From: Schoenoplectus triqueter
Lineage: Eukaryota; Streptophyta; Magnoliopsida; Poales; Cyperaceae
Assembly (NCBI GenBank): GCA_964058805.1
Contig: CAXKVV010000385.1
Location: forward strand, 1-48,530
Direction of reading: 5' to 3'
Length of the DNA stretch: 48,530 bases
Shown here: one piece after another, positions 37,433 to 48,530 of the stretch
How the letters are laid out: each line of letters starts with the position of its first letter
Position numbering within the stretch: the stretch's first letter is position 1
The notes under the pieces: model-generated
What the model was told of the DNA's origin: nothing
The model's database searches: none
What the model saw: only the letters and a program-made list of their open reading frames with translations
Program-made: the position numbers and the translations under genes

Positions 37433-37888
37433 TGTCACAGAATAAAAGAAATCAGCTGATAGCCATTGAACGCGCCAAGTTTAAATTTAAACTTGACGGA
37501 TCAACAGAAGATGGGCATGGCGGTTTAACAGGTTGTCCCCGAGATGACCCAATAGCTGACGAGGTACTTAAGCCCATGAAGTTGGCGTTAGTAGTAAAGT
37601 CAGCCCAGGAAGTGCCACAAAAGATCTGAGCTGTTGGAGCAGAGATGGTTAAAAGCTCAGAGTCTGTTATCGTCAAAGAAGGCTGTTATTATTACTTTTA
37701 TCTTTAATAATTACTGTTGTAAATAATTCTATTTTTAATAGGTGATGTTTCTCTAATTTTGGGTGGGGATTGTAATAGACTTTCTCTCGACTTGAATTCT
37801 TATCTTAATACATGCAGTTATATAATTCATATCAATTTATATTCAGTGAGTTTATTGTTTATGAGTGAGTTTTCTATCTAGAATTTAA
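37433..37888 (+). repeat. 3' LTR of gypsy element A (approximate end)
   Basis: It starts TGTCACAGAATAAAAG and parallels the 5' LTR. It lacks the CT-rich stretch that the 5' copy has near 22650-22715. The 3' border is uncertain: similarity fades at tctatctagaatttaaga, and a 23-bp copy of the left flank appears about 30 bp later. Confidence 0.8.
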
Positions 37889-38275
37889 GACTCAATCGAA
37901 ATATCGTTGTGCTCATCTGGCTATAAATTCAAGGGAGAATAAATAAGCCATTAGATATAGATCGTGGTCAAAATCTTCCATATACTTCTCATTTGTTGCC
38001 TCGTGCGGAGCAGGGCAGCAATTAGATATTTTCAGATATTTTCTTTATTTAGTGATGAAAAAAATAGATATTTGTTCATATATCCTTCAAATATCTATCT
38101 ATAAATTTGGTTTGTACGTAATTCTCGTCAATTAAATTTTGATTTTTCTCAAAAAGAATGATTGTAAATTTGTAATCTTCCCTCCAAAAACTAGAAAGAA
38201 TATCCTAGTCCGGTTGTCCCTTTAGTAATAGCTGCACTTGAAGCACTGACTAGAAGATAGTATGTTTTTTCTTTA
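37889..38275. other. Spacer, nothing recognised
   Basis: AT-rich DNA after element A. It contains the 23-bp copy (37919-37941) of the sequence that also precedes element A at 22287-22309. I see no gene or RNA here. Confidence 0.4.
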
Positions 38276-38764
38276 CTAGCTATATACCCGCGCGTTGCAG
38301 CAGACTCTTTTATTTAAATATTAAAATATTATAAAATAAAAAAAATCATATTTATTTAACATTAAATTATAAATTCATCAAATTATAAAAAAAAACCTAT
38401 AATAAAGACTATATTTAATCTTGAATGAGATTTTTGCACAATATGAGTTAATGATTCATGATTTTTATGGCAAGAAAAGTAAAATTATTCTAATATATAT
38501 TATCACCATTAATTTCTTACCAAATATGTACAAGGTTTCTAAATAAAAGAAAACAATATTATGGAAATAATAGTATTTAAGGAAAAGAAATGGAGAGAAA
38601 GAGGGGATCAATGGACACGATCACATACGTTCGATCAATCAAAAATAAATATTAGCCGTCTAATTGAAGGATAAAATGGGTATAATAAAAAATTACTATG
38701 ACAAAAAATGGACTATCCAATTCTTAGATGCTTTATATAATATTATAGATATTATAGATATAGA
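38276..38764 (-). mobile_element. Helitron-like non-autonomous element
   Basis: Read on the minus strand it begins A|TCTATATCTATAATATC and ends GCAACGCGCGGGTATATAGCTAG|T. These are the 5' TC and 3' CTRR ends and the A/T insertion site expected for Helitrons, with a GC-rich segment about 10 nt before the end. The hairpin there is degenerate. It has no coding capacity. The call rests on the ends only. Confidence 0.5.
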
Positions 38765-38888
38765 TATCATACACTAAATCAGTATAAGTAACAGAATTTT
38801 CTCGTGTATAGAAATTTCAGAAAATAGTTTTGTTGAGATTTTATTATATACTTTTAGATCCCTTCTTATTCTTATAAATATTTTGTTC

Positions 38889-39505
38889 TCAAAATACATA
38901 TGATGGTAGTTCAATATGCATATTATTCTAAATGTAAATTGAATGGTTATTGAATTTATCTAAATATTAATTTTCTGATGATATAAATAAAACAAGTCTC
39001 CGGTAGGTTAACTGCAAGTATTTTGATAAAAAAAAGGGACGAAGATGATAAAGTCGTCCTTTTCGGAGATAAGAATATACTTTTTTATTCAAGAATATTC
39101 TAAACTTCAGTAAAAAAAAATTATAGATAAATATTAAAAAGTATCATCAATTTATGGACAATATATCTAGTTTTCATAATTTAATGAACAAATATCCAAT
39201 TTCGTCAATTTCAAAATACATTCGATTGTAGCTCAATATTCTCATGGTTTCAAATATTTATCATGTATGTTGAATTAGTTATTGAATTTATCTAAATTTT
39301 CTGATGATGGAAATAAGTCTTCGGTGGCTTAATTGAAATCATTTTGATAAAAAGGAACGAAGAAGACGAAGTTGATCCCTTTAATTTTTGGACATAAGAA
39401 TATGTAATTTTAGTAAAAGAAATATAGACAAATTTTAGGAAGTATCACAAAAGGACAAATATCTTATTTTCATAATTCAGTGGAACAATATCCAATTTCG
39501 TCAAA
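38889..39505. repeat. Diverged tandem duplication, unit about 300-320 bp
   Basis: Unit 1 (38889-39209) and unit 2 (39211-39505) share, in order, tcaaaatacat, gttattgaatttatctaaat, ttttctgatgat, attttgataaaaa, gaacgaaga/gacgaaga and ccaatttcgtcaa. Substitutions and indels separate them, so the duplication is old. No coding frame is shared. Confidence 0.75.
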
Positions 39506-39675
39506 ATTAAGATTGAAGAGAGATAAGTTCCTATCTGCGGAGAACAACACATATTAATCCAATCTATATGACACAATTGATTTAAATGATTATAAAAAAA
39601 TAAATACGGCTTTTATTTTAATGTATAGATGTATAGATTTATTATTATTAAATTAAAGTGTTAATCGTTAAGTTT

Positions 39676-40598
39676 AAAAAAAGGAAAAATTGAATATGTA
39701 CCCATGGTAATTCAAAATTTCCCATCAATTCTTTAAATTTGAATAATTATCCATTAAAAATTTATTTTAATGATTATTTACCCAAAGCATTAATTATCTT
39801 CACTAAATTAATATTAAAATTCATTAAAAAAATGAAAAGACTAAAATACCATTCCTCTTTCTTCATAGTAGCTCTAGATCTTTGCCAAATTCATTAGTTT
39901 TCGAGCAATTCTAGACTTGTATTGATATGTTCCTAGAATCATAACATATATCATTCCAAATTTAGAGAAATGAATGAAGCGGAGAATGAGAATGACGTGG
40001 ATTGAATAGTGTTTGTCTGATCTCAAATGTGAGATGTTTACTAAATCAAATCCATATTGTTGCTATTAACGCCAAAATTTGAGGGCAATTTGTTCAAATT
40101 CAGAAAATCTGATATAAAATGGGGGCATGGATAACACAGTCCATTTTTAATTTCATGAAGTTCTATGTCTGATCTTTGAGGAGAAAATTTATCTCGCTCA
40201 TCGTTTTGAATGTTATAATTTTGGATAACAGAGACTTGTCATTTGAGTATAAATATTTAACTGAAGAAAATGTGTTATTAGCTGTGGATACAGATCTGTC
40301 ACTGTATTAAATGTGTTATTAGTGCGGGTGTTGGTAACTAACATGAATGATAATGTAGTCCAAACTCTGTATACTGTTACCCCTTACCGACTTAATCTTT
40401 TGCTTGGGAGGGTATTTTAGTCTATTTAATTTTTTTAATGAATTTTAATATTAATTTAGTAAAGATAATTGATGCTTTGGATAAATAACCAGTAAAATAA
40501 GTTTTTAATAGATAAATATTCAAATTTAAAAAAATAATAAAGAATTTTTTAATTAACAAAGTTTGTATGGGTACATATCAATTTTCCCTTTTAAGAAA
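39676..40598. mobile_element. Long-terminal-inverted-repeat element (MULE-like) next to the E2 promoter
   Basis: About 170 bp at the left (from ggaaaaattgaatatgtaccc to gactaaaatacc, ending near 39852) recurs inverted at the right (from gggtattttagtc near 40411 to gggtacatatcaattttccc). Shared blocks include ccaaagcat, aattatct and ctaaattaatattaaaattcatt. The interior is non-coding. Long TIRs suggest a Mutator-like non-autonomous element, but I could not read a clear 9-bp duplication. The right end stops about 60 bp before a TATA box. Confidence 0.75.
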
Positions 40599-40655
40599 AA
40601 TGGACCGCACCACCTCCGGATGTCGAATACGGATGCGAGGATCTCTCGGCCTTTC

Positions 40656-40663
40656 TATAAATA
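40656..40663 (+). promoter_or_regulatory. TATA box of the E2 gene
   Basis: tataaata in ctttctataaatacac lies about 50 bp upstream of a telo-box-like aaaccctaaa (40709-40719). That arrangement is common in broadly expressed plant genes. The 5'UTR exon that follows ends at the donor gatcag|gtatgc (40766/40767). A 5'UTR intron is inferred from there to the acceptor ttttcag at 41193. Confidence 0.7.
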
Positions 40664-41205
40664 CACAAGCGGCCTTTCCACGCCAAATCTACGAACCCAG
40701 CCCGCCTGGAAACCCTAAACCTAAATCGCGCGAAGCGACGATCTCCTTCTCCCTTTCTCTGATCAGGTATGCACGATTCTCTCGGCATCGTATATTGTAT
40801 GATTCTCGTTTTCGATCCGCTGCTAGTTCTCCAATCCGTGCTTCCTTTTGAATTAATCTTGTCTTTTCGATTCTCTTTAGCGACTTTAGCCGAGAAAATA
40901 CTAGATTATTCTTATGATAGTTTGTTATTCTGTAAATATCTTGTTTTATTTTTTCCTTATGTCGGAATCTATCTCTTTGTTCTCACTTTGATGTTTGCTG
41001 CTCTATGATTGAAGAAGTCCAGTTTTGGTCGGATTTTGGTGACTAATTTTGTGATAATACCCTGGTTGCTGGTATATACAGAATTATCGTGCTGAATCTT
41101 CCCCCCGTTATTCTGGCATCAAAAGTTTGAATGCTTGTTAGTTTGATATTGTTTAAGGGACTTCAGTTAACTTTGGTTTTCTTCCGTTTTCAGGTTTCAT
41201 AAGAA

Positions 41206-43656
<2,451 letters not shown>

Positions 43657-44606
43657 TGAGGCGAATTTCTTTTCAACTGAAGAGTAGGAATTAGCGAAAA
43701 GTAGTCAGGTTGCCATGGTAAAACAAATATACTTTAAATATGGATATGATGTGGATGGTTGTTATGTGGTCATGATGTGCTAGAAACAGTTGAAAGTTAC
43801 TATTGAAACTAATTACAATTCTAGCTTATAATTTCATCTATATATGCTATCACAAATGTATCATGCTTCTTTTATTTGGTTTTGACTCTATCAGTTTATG
43901 TTCCTTTAGCCAAAATATCATGCTCTCTCGTTCTGGGTTTCTAAATGATGTTAGATCTATTGTGTTATTTGTAATGTGTCAAACTCTTCTGAGCCCCTAG
44001 TATGAAATCTATGAGATATTATTGGCATGCACAAATTGGATTATTAAGCACTGGATTTGTGAAATCACTAGGGGTCTCCTTTTTAGCGCAAAGTATGAAA
44101 CGAAAGTTTCGTCAATGAGTGGGGGAAATATGTTTTGAATAAACTGTTTGATGGTGATATTTTTGGGAATCAAATTCGTACTTTGTTATTTGAATACTTT
44201 TTTGGTATACTTTGTTATTTGGGATCAAATATCAAAATTTTCTGACCAAAAGAAAATGGAAAGTTTATATATATCTCTAATCAGAAGCAAATGAAAAGTT
44301 TATATATATTGGGATATATGGGAGCTTTATATTATTTTTTTTAAAAATAAATGTATTGGCAATTCGTTGAGCGGAACAGTTGAAATTTTTTAACTGATTT
44401 AATACCGGTTTCAACAACTAAAATTAAAACAAGAACAAGAAGAATAACGCTTAATGCAGCAATCAAATGTTATTAAACGATGCAGTATAGTTACTCTGAA
44501 AAAAAAAAAACGAAAAAGAACAAGTACCAGCGATGAAGCTAATCAACTTCTCAGAGAACAAACTTATGAGCTAAATTCGTGTAGAGACTTGCAAAATGGC
44601 TCCTCC
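43657..44606. other. Convergent intergenic spacer (E2 and TM9SF 3' ends)
   Basis: This stretch holds the 3'UTRs of the plus-strand E2 gene and the minus-strand TM9SF gene. I see no further gene. The duplicated motif aaagtttatatatat (44260-44310) is the only repeat noted. Confidence 0.5.
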
Positions 44607-46559
44607 CTAATCTATTTTGACAGATGAGAAGAGATAGTGAACGAAGTAGAACGAGAGCAAGAACCCAATGGCACCCGTTGACAACATGATGGCGACAGCC
44701 ATGATAAGAGAATACCCAAGGTAAAGCATAGCCGAGACCGGCCCGCTCAGGTTCCTCAAATCAAACACCAGGTAGTTGATCGAGTACAGGAAAACATAAA
44801 GTGCGACCGATCCAGAAGCAAAAAATGCCTTCCACCACCATCTCCAATCCTCGACACACAGATGCATGTATGTCAGGACCACAGAGACCTCTCCACAGAC
44901 AATCACAAGCAGGAGGAAGACGATAAGCAAGAAGCCGAAGACATAATAGAATCTCCCGAGCCAAAGGCTGGAGAGGATGAAAAACAACTCAATGAAAAGT
45001 GTACCAAATGGCAAGGTACCTGCTCCTAACACAAGGAACCATGAGGGATAGCTGCGTGCCGGTATCTCCCTCGCTATCTGGTTGGTACGTACAGGGTACT
45101 CTATATGACTAGCCCTAGTGCCATACATCCCACCAAGCAGGGTGAGCGGCACAGAGATGCTGAACCATAGTGCAAGAAGCGTGAAAAATAGTGACACAGG
45201 TAAAGCACCAGTGCTCTTATTCTTCCACAATATTGTGTTTAGTGCTGTCAAAATAAGAAAAACTATCCCTGAGAAGAAACACGCAATCAACCAAGAGAGC
45301 AACTTCCAACCATCAGAGTTCCCCTTGATAGTCCTCCACAGCCGAACTCCGACATAACCTGCTGTAATCCCTAAAAACAGGTACAGAATTATCATACCGG
45401 TCAAGAGCATTCCCCTTGAGGCCGGAGAAAGAAACCCCAGAGCAGCAAAAATAACAGTCACAACTGCCATGCCTGTAATCTGAACCCCGTCACCGACCAT
45501 TACACAGAGCAACCTTGGGCATGTGGGTTCTCTGAAAACATCGCCCACTATAAGCTTCCAACCCGATAACTCCTCTTTCATTTGCAACTGTGCCTCCTTA
45601 TCCAACTCCTCATACCGGGTCAAGTCCCTTCGTACTGTTCGAAGGAATATGATGAACACGATGCCAGCGAGGAAGAACACTACCATCATAGAGTTCATGA
45701 TGGAGAACCAGTGCACTTTTTCTCCATCCATTTTTAGGTATGCATCCCATCGAGATGGCCAGCGTATTTCACTCATCTCAAACTCAACCTCGTATGAGAA
45801 TGTTATCCTTTCACCCTGTTTGATGACCTGAGACTTGTCAAGCTCTGCTGGGCAGTTGACCTGGTCAATCTTGTCATACATTTTGAGATTTGCTACATCT
45901 TTTGGGTCCCGGCTGACACTGCAGGGTATGACCTCAAATCCAACAATTTGGTACCCGTTTATCTTGTCTTCGTTCTCAACTACCCCTAAACCCTCCTCGC
46001 TGCTCACGATAACTTTTCCTGCTTGTTCATACTCATGCACCAGCACCTTAAATTTCACATGGTTGATGATGTAATCATCAAGGCTATCATATGGGTAAAA
46101 CCCAACAGGGAATCCAGTCCACTGGATATGTGCTCCATTCTGTTCCGTGTACCGCATGACAGGCAGGTTGTCAAGTATCATGTTCACTTGGTACATCTGA
46201 CGGGTTCTTTGTTTCATGAGAGTGGCCTGTTCTTGGGTTAACGGCTCGGTGGTGCAAAGGTAAACAGATTCATTGACATTGACCTGAAAACGGTAAGGAG
46301 AATTGTCAATCTGGTCCCCCATGAGGAGTTCACCTAGGTTTTCAGCACTCTTTCTGATACCTTCTTTTGGGGTGCAGTAAGGAAGGGAGTAGTAGGAGTA
46401 GGGTAGCTCGGTTTCAATTGAGGTCAAAGAGTTGACTTTTGCAAAAATTGGTTCACCAGTTGAATAGGTGTGCATGAATGAGCCAGGGAGGTAGAAGGCT
46501 TGAAGACCGGGGAGGAATGTGAGAAAGAGAAATGGGAGGATTTGTATTAAAGAATTCAT
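44607..46559 (-). CDS. Transmembrane 9 superfamily (nonaspanin/EMP70) protein, 650 aa
   Basis: Multi-spanning protein of Golgi and endosomal membranes, thought to help sort membrane cargo. The start is the ATG at 46559-46557 (MNSLIQILPFLFLTF); the frame is open five codons further but without an ATG. Signal peptide about 1-22, ending before FYLPGSFMHTY. A large luminal domain follows with the family motifs SLTSIETELPYSYYSLPYC and SAENLGELLMGDQIDNSPY. Nine hydrophobic segments begin at MNSMMVVFFLAGIVFIIFL. The C-terminal tail ends SVKID, matching the KXD/E Golgi-retention motif of plant TMN proteins. The coding region is one exon. A 5'UTR intron from 47585 to 46579 (donor CTG|GTAAG, acceptor TTTTCAG) is inferred. 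Closest by memory are the TMN11/TMN12 clade of Arabidopsis, not proven. Confidence 0.93.
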   Translation of the reverse strand: MNSLIQILPFLFLTFLPGLQAFYLPGSFMHTYSTGEPIFAKVNSLTSIETELPYSYYSLPYCTPKEGIRKSAENLGELLMGDQIDNSPYRFQVNVNESVYLCTTEPLTQEQATLMKQRTRQMYQVNMILDNLPVMRYTEQNGAHIQWTGFPVGFYPYDSLDDYIINHVKFKVLVHEYEQAGKVIVSSEEGLGVVENEDKINGYQIVGFEVIPCSVSRDPKDVANLKMYDKIDQVNCPAELDKSQVIKQGERITFSYEVEFEMSEIRWPSRWDAYLKMDGEKVHWFSIMNSMMVVFFLAGIVFIIFLRTVRRDLTRYEELDKEAQLQMKEELSGWKLIVGDVFREPTCPRLLCVMVGDGVQITGMAVVTVIFAALGFLSPASRGMLLTGMIILYLFLGITAGYVGVRLWRTIKGNSDGWKLLSWLIACFFSGIVFLILTALNTILWKNKSTGALPVSLFFTLLALWFSISVPLTLLGGMYGTRASHIEYPVRTNQIAREIPARSYPSWFLVLGAGTLPFGTLFIELFFILSSLWLGRFYYVFGFLLIVFLLLVIVCGEVSVVLTYMHLCVEDWRWWWKAFFASGSVALYVFLYSINYLVFDLRNLSGPVSAMLYLGYSLIMAVAIMLSTGAIGFLLSFYFVHYLFSSVKID

Positions 46560-46578
46560 TTTTTTCTTTACCAATCAC

Positions 46579-47585
46579 CTGAAAATGCAATGAATAATAT
46601 AGATCAGTCTTTTATGTTTTCAAAGTCTGCATGAAAAAAAAATAATAAGAATCAGATTCCATTTTGTTTAATCTTGATGCCAGACATGACAGCAACTTTA
46701 CTAAAAACTAACTGACTTCAATTTTTACTGGGACAGTATACTGAATTGAAAAAGAAATTGCATTTCGGTACTAACGAACTGACTTTAATTTTTACTTAGA
46801 CAGTATAATAAATTTAAAAATAATTTGCATTTTGGTACTGGATGCTACAGAGGTGAGAAGTTCTGACATTAAGCGCCTACCTTATTTTTGGACAGACATA
46901 AAATGATAAATCCATTAAAACAACTTTAACCCCAGGAATGAGAAATGAGAAACAGTTGCTATTAAACAGTTCTAATTTAGGAATTAGTTCTGACGGAGTT
47001 CAGAATATAGATAAAGAATAAAAAACAAGATTTTTGGAAGTAAAAATTTTTCGTAAGTAAAAAATCATTAACTTCAGCATTGTTAAAGTATTAACACTCA
47101 TATAGAATTATTTCCTTTACATCATAGATTGTTATAAGCAAAACAATTTTATTTTACAGGGGGCTTACCCTGTTACTCTTGTACACCTATAATTTTCATT
47201 AACAAATATTGATGTCTATTGTTTGTGGTTGAAATTAACATATATTTTTTTTGAATCAAATATAAGTTTACAAAATTTGCTCAACGCCCTGGGAAAAGGT
47301 AAATACAATGTTCGTTTGAGAAATCAGATTCGCTCAATTCACATTTAAAACAAATGAAATCTGGTTCACTTGCTTGCAATCAGATGAAATCAGATTCTCT
47401 CCCTTAAGAAACACATCCAGCAAATAGGGGGGGGGGATCCAATTTCCATTTAATCAACTACATGAAGATTTGCGTTGTAAAACGAAATGAAATCAGGTTA
47501 ACTTGCATACAATCAGAAAAAGGCCCAGATTAGAAAGAACAAAATATTTTAAGAAATGAGACGGATCCATGCAGAGATCACTTAC
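46579..47585 (-). other. 5'UTR intron of the TM9SF gene (inferred)
   Basis: A consensus donor (ATCTG|GTAAG, minus strand) and acceptor (CATTTTCAG) bound this AT-rich stretch just before the start codon. It contains a 67-bp tandem duplication (46711-46777 and 46778-46844, both starting actgact) and a run of ten G near 47427. A first non-coding exon rich in CTCTCT would lie at about 47586-47640. Confidence 0.6.
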
Positions 47586-47640
47586 CAGATAGATCCGATC
47601 AAACCTCCGAGAAACGAGATCTCGTTCTCTCTCTCTCCGA

Positions 47641-48530
47641 TCGAGAAATGGAAGATGGGAGGAGAGAACCCGGGTAAACCTCGGATTAAAGGGTTTTAAA
47701 GCTCGAAATTGGAGCTGCGTAGGCTCCGCGCCAATTGTTGTTTATTTTTAATTTTCGGATCTCCAAATCTTTATTTTATTAGCTGCACCCGGAGTACAGA
47801 TGATGTCCAATGTTTCTCCTTGATGGCAGATTGGGACTTGTTTTGGGCCCACTGTCAGTAGTGATTTGCTCCTATAACGCGCTTAGTTCAGGTTCATTAA
47901 AAGTTTAGTTCCAAAGTTAATCTAGGCTTGGCGTACCGTAAAACACTCGTGGCACAATATCCGAAAGTAAAATGGTTGGGAGATATATTTAAATATTAAT
48001 CTGAATAATAACTCATTTCAGTTAGAATAAAAAATATTATGCAAAATAAATTGTATAATAAAATTACTAATATGAATCCATTGCTTCACCATAAGAGGAA
48101 CAAAAAGAAGTATAATAACCTTGTAAAGAGTACAAACCGGTGTTGCAAGAACATGTTCATGGGTTTGGACTGGTGGTTGACGAGATTTAAGTTGAAGCCT
48201 TGTGCTTTTGATTTTTTTTTGTTTGCCCAATGTAAGTCAATGTTAATTAAAAATTGCAAAATCAATGACGTGCATGCGTCTTTTTTAGCACTTCATGATT
48301 TGACTGGAGAAGGTAGAAGACCGTGGTAAATGGATAAAAAAACAAGAAGATAAAATTAAATGCTACATACTAAATATTAAATCCAGGAGGAGAACTATAT
48401 ATTAACTGGAGATTTCAACAAAAAACAATTAACTCCAGTTTGAGTATTGATTTTGTTGATAGGCATCTAATCGTATTAATATTTTCTCTCTTTTTCTTTA
48501 CTAAAAGACCCACTTTGAGCAAAATCTTGG
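47641..48530. other. Promoter side of the TM9SF gene and AT-rich spacer
   Basis: I recognise no gene here. The open frames present are short and lack family motifs. The first part should hold the TM9SF promoter, but I cannot point to a firm TATA box. Confidence 0.4.

Larger units (their letters stand above)
22310..37888 (+). mobile_element. Gypsy element A: old chromodomain (chromovirus) retrotransposon, split by insertions
   Basis: The 5' LTR is at 22310-22835 and a diverged 3' LTR at about 37433-37888. The internal parts are at 22836-24979 and 34573-37432. Plus-strand pieces encode Gag, a zinc knuckle-like FKCGDRYYLGHRC, a protease relic IYSGSTHSFV, reverse transcriptase, RNase H, integrase and a C-terminal chromodomain-like stretch. 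All are broken by stops and frameshifts. The diverged LTRs and a 50-odd-bp indel between them indicate great age. The reverse transcriptase is interrupted at the IDD codons by element B (24980-34572). A second, small element (about 37090-37430) sits between the polypurine tract and the 3' LTR. The chromodomain places it among chromoviruses; Reina-like is a guess. Confidence 0.85.

Noticed and set aside
37073..37438. Minus-strand frame encoding repeated glycine-serine-arginine
   Set aside because: It is the translation of the CCCGA minisatellite, not a gene.
45118..46241. Plus-strand frames opposite the TM9SF gene
   Set aside because: Shadows of a 650-residue conserved minus-strand gene.
47424..47435. 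G-run as a possible G-quadruplex
   Set aside because: A single run of about ten G without partner tracts nearby; likely just a homopolymer.

Overview
This is plant nuclear DNA, almost certainly from a eudicot. Its genes have many introns, its protein families are plant-specific forms, and it is crowded with plant LTR retrotransposons, hAT/MITE-type DNA elements and a Helitron-like element. A small retroposed insert ending in TTG repeats resembles lamiid/Solanales SINE tails, which is only a weak taxonomic hint. I see no bacterial or organellar genes, no CRISPR array and no tRNA or rRNA gene.

Layout. (1) 1-20 kb, minus strand: a SPLAYED-type SWI/SNF ATPase gene (SYD-like). Twenty-five coding exons can be joined in frame to give 1,444 residues, from the start codon at 19455 to the helicase C lobe at 1730. 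The C-terminus lies beyond the left edge. Its introns hold a deleted copia element (1-1093), a SINE-like insert (2931-2996), two poly(A)-tailed retroposon ends (near 5.6 and 9.5 kb), a MITE-like element (near 11.9 kb) and a complete, apparently young copia element (13457-18143). The 5' leader carries an 87-bp tandem duplication that duplicates a tiny uORF and a potential splice donor.

(2) 20-22.3 kb: AT-rich spacer with two hAT-type non-autonomous elements. (3) 22.3-37.9 kb: a three-level retrotransposon nest. Old degenerate chromodomain gypsy element A is split inside its reverse transcriptase by a very large LTR-only element B, which is itself split by young gypsy element C. C has identical 663-bp LTRs and one open gag-pol frame that lacks the integrase core. 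The insertion order is read from 5-bp target-site duplications (gatga for B, aagac for C).

(4) 38-40.6 kb: AT-rich spacer with a Helitron-like element, a diverged tandem duplication and a long-terminal-inverted-repeat element that stops about 60 bp before the TATA box of the next gene. (5) 40.6-43.7 kb, plus strand: an E2 ubiquitin-conjugating enzyme of the UBC8/10/28 group, 148 aa, with a 5'UTR intron and a GC-AG third coding intron. (6) 44.6-47.6 kb, minus strand: a TM9SF (nonaspanin) membrane protein, uninterrupted coding exon with a 5'UTR intron. It converges with the E2 gene. (7) 47.6-48.5 kb: spacer.

The three host genes act in unrelated processes (chromatin remodelling, ubiquitin transfer, Golgi/endosome membrane traffic) and show no operon-like relation. 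No new defence or metabolic system is visible. The most interesting items are the integrase-less gypsy element with identical LTRs, the duplicated uORF/donor leader of the SYD-like gene, and the young copia insertion inside that gene.
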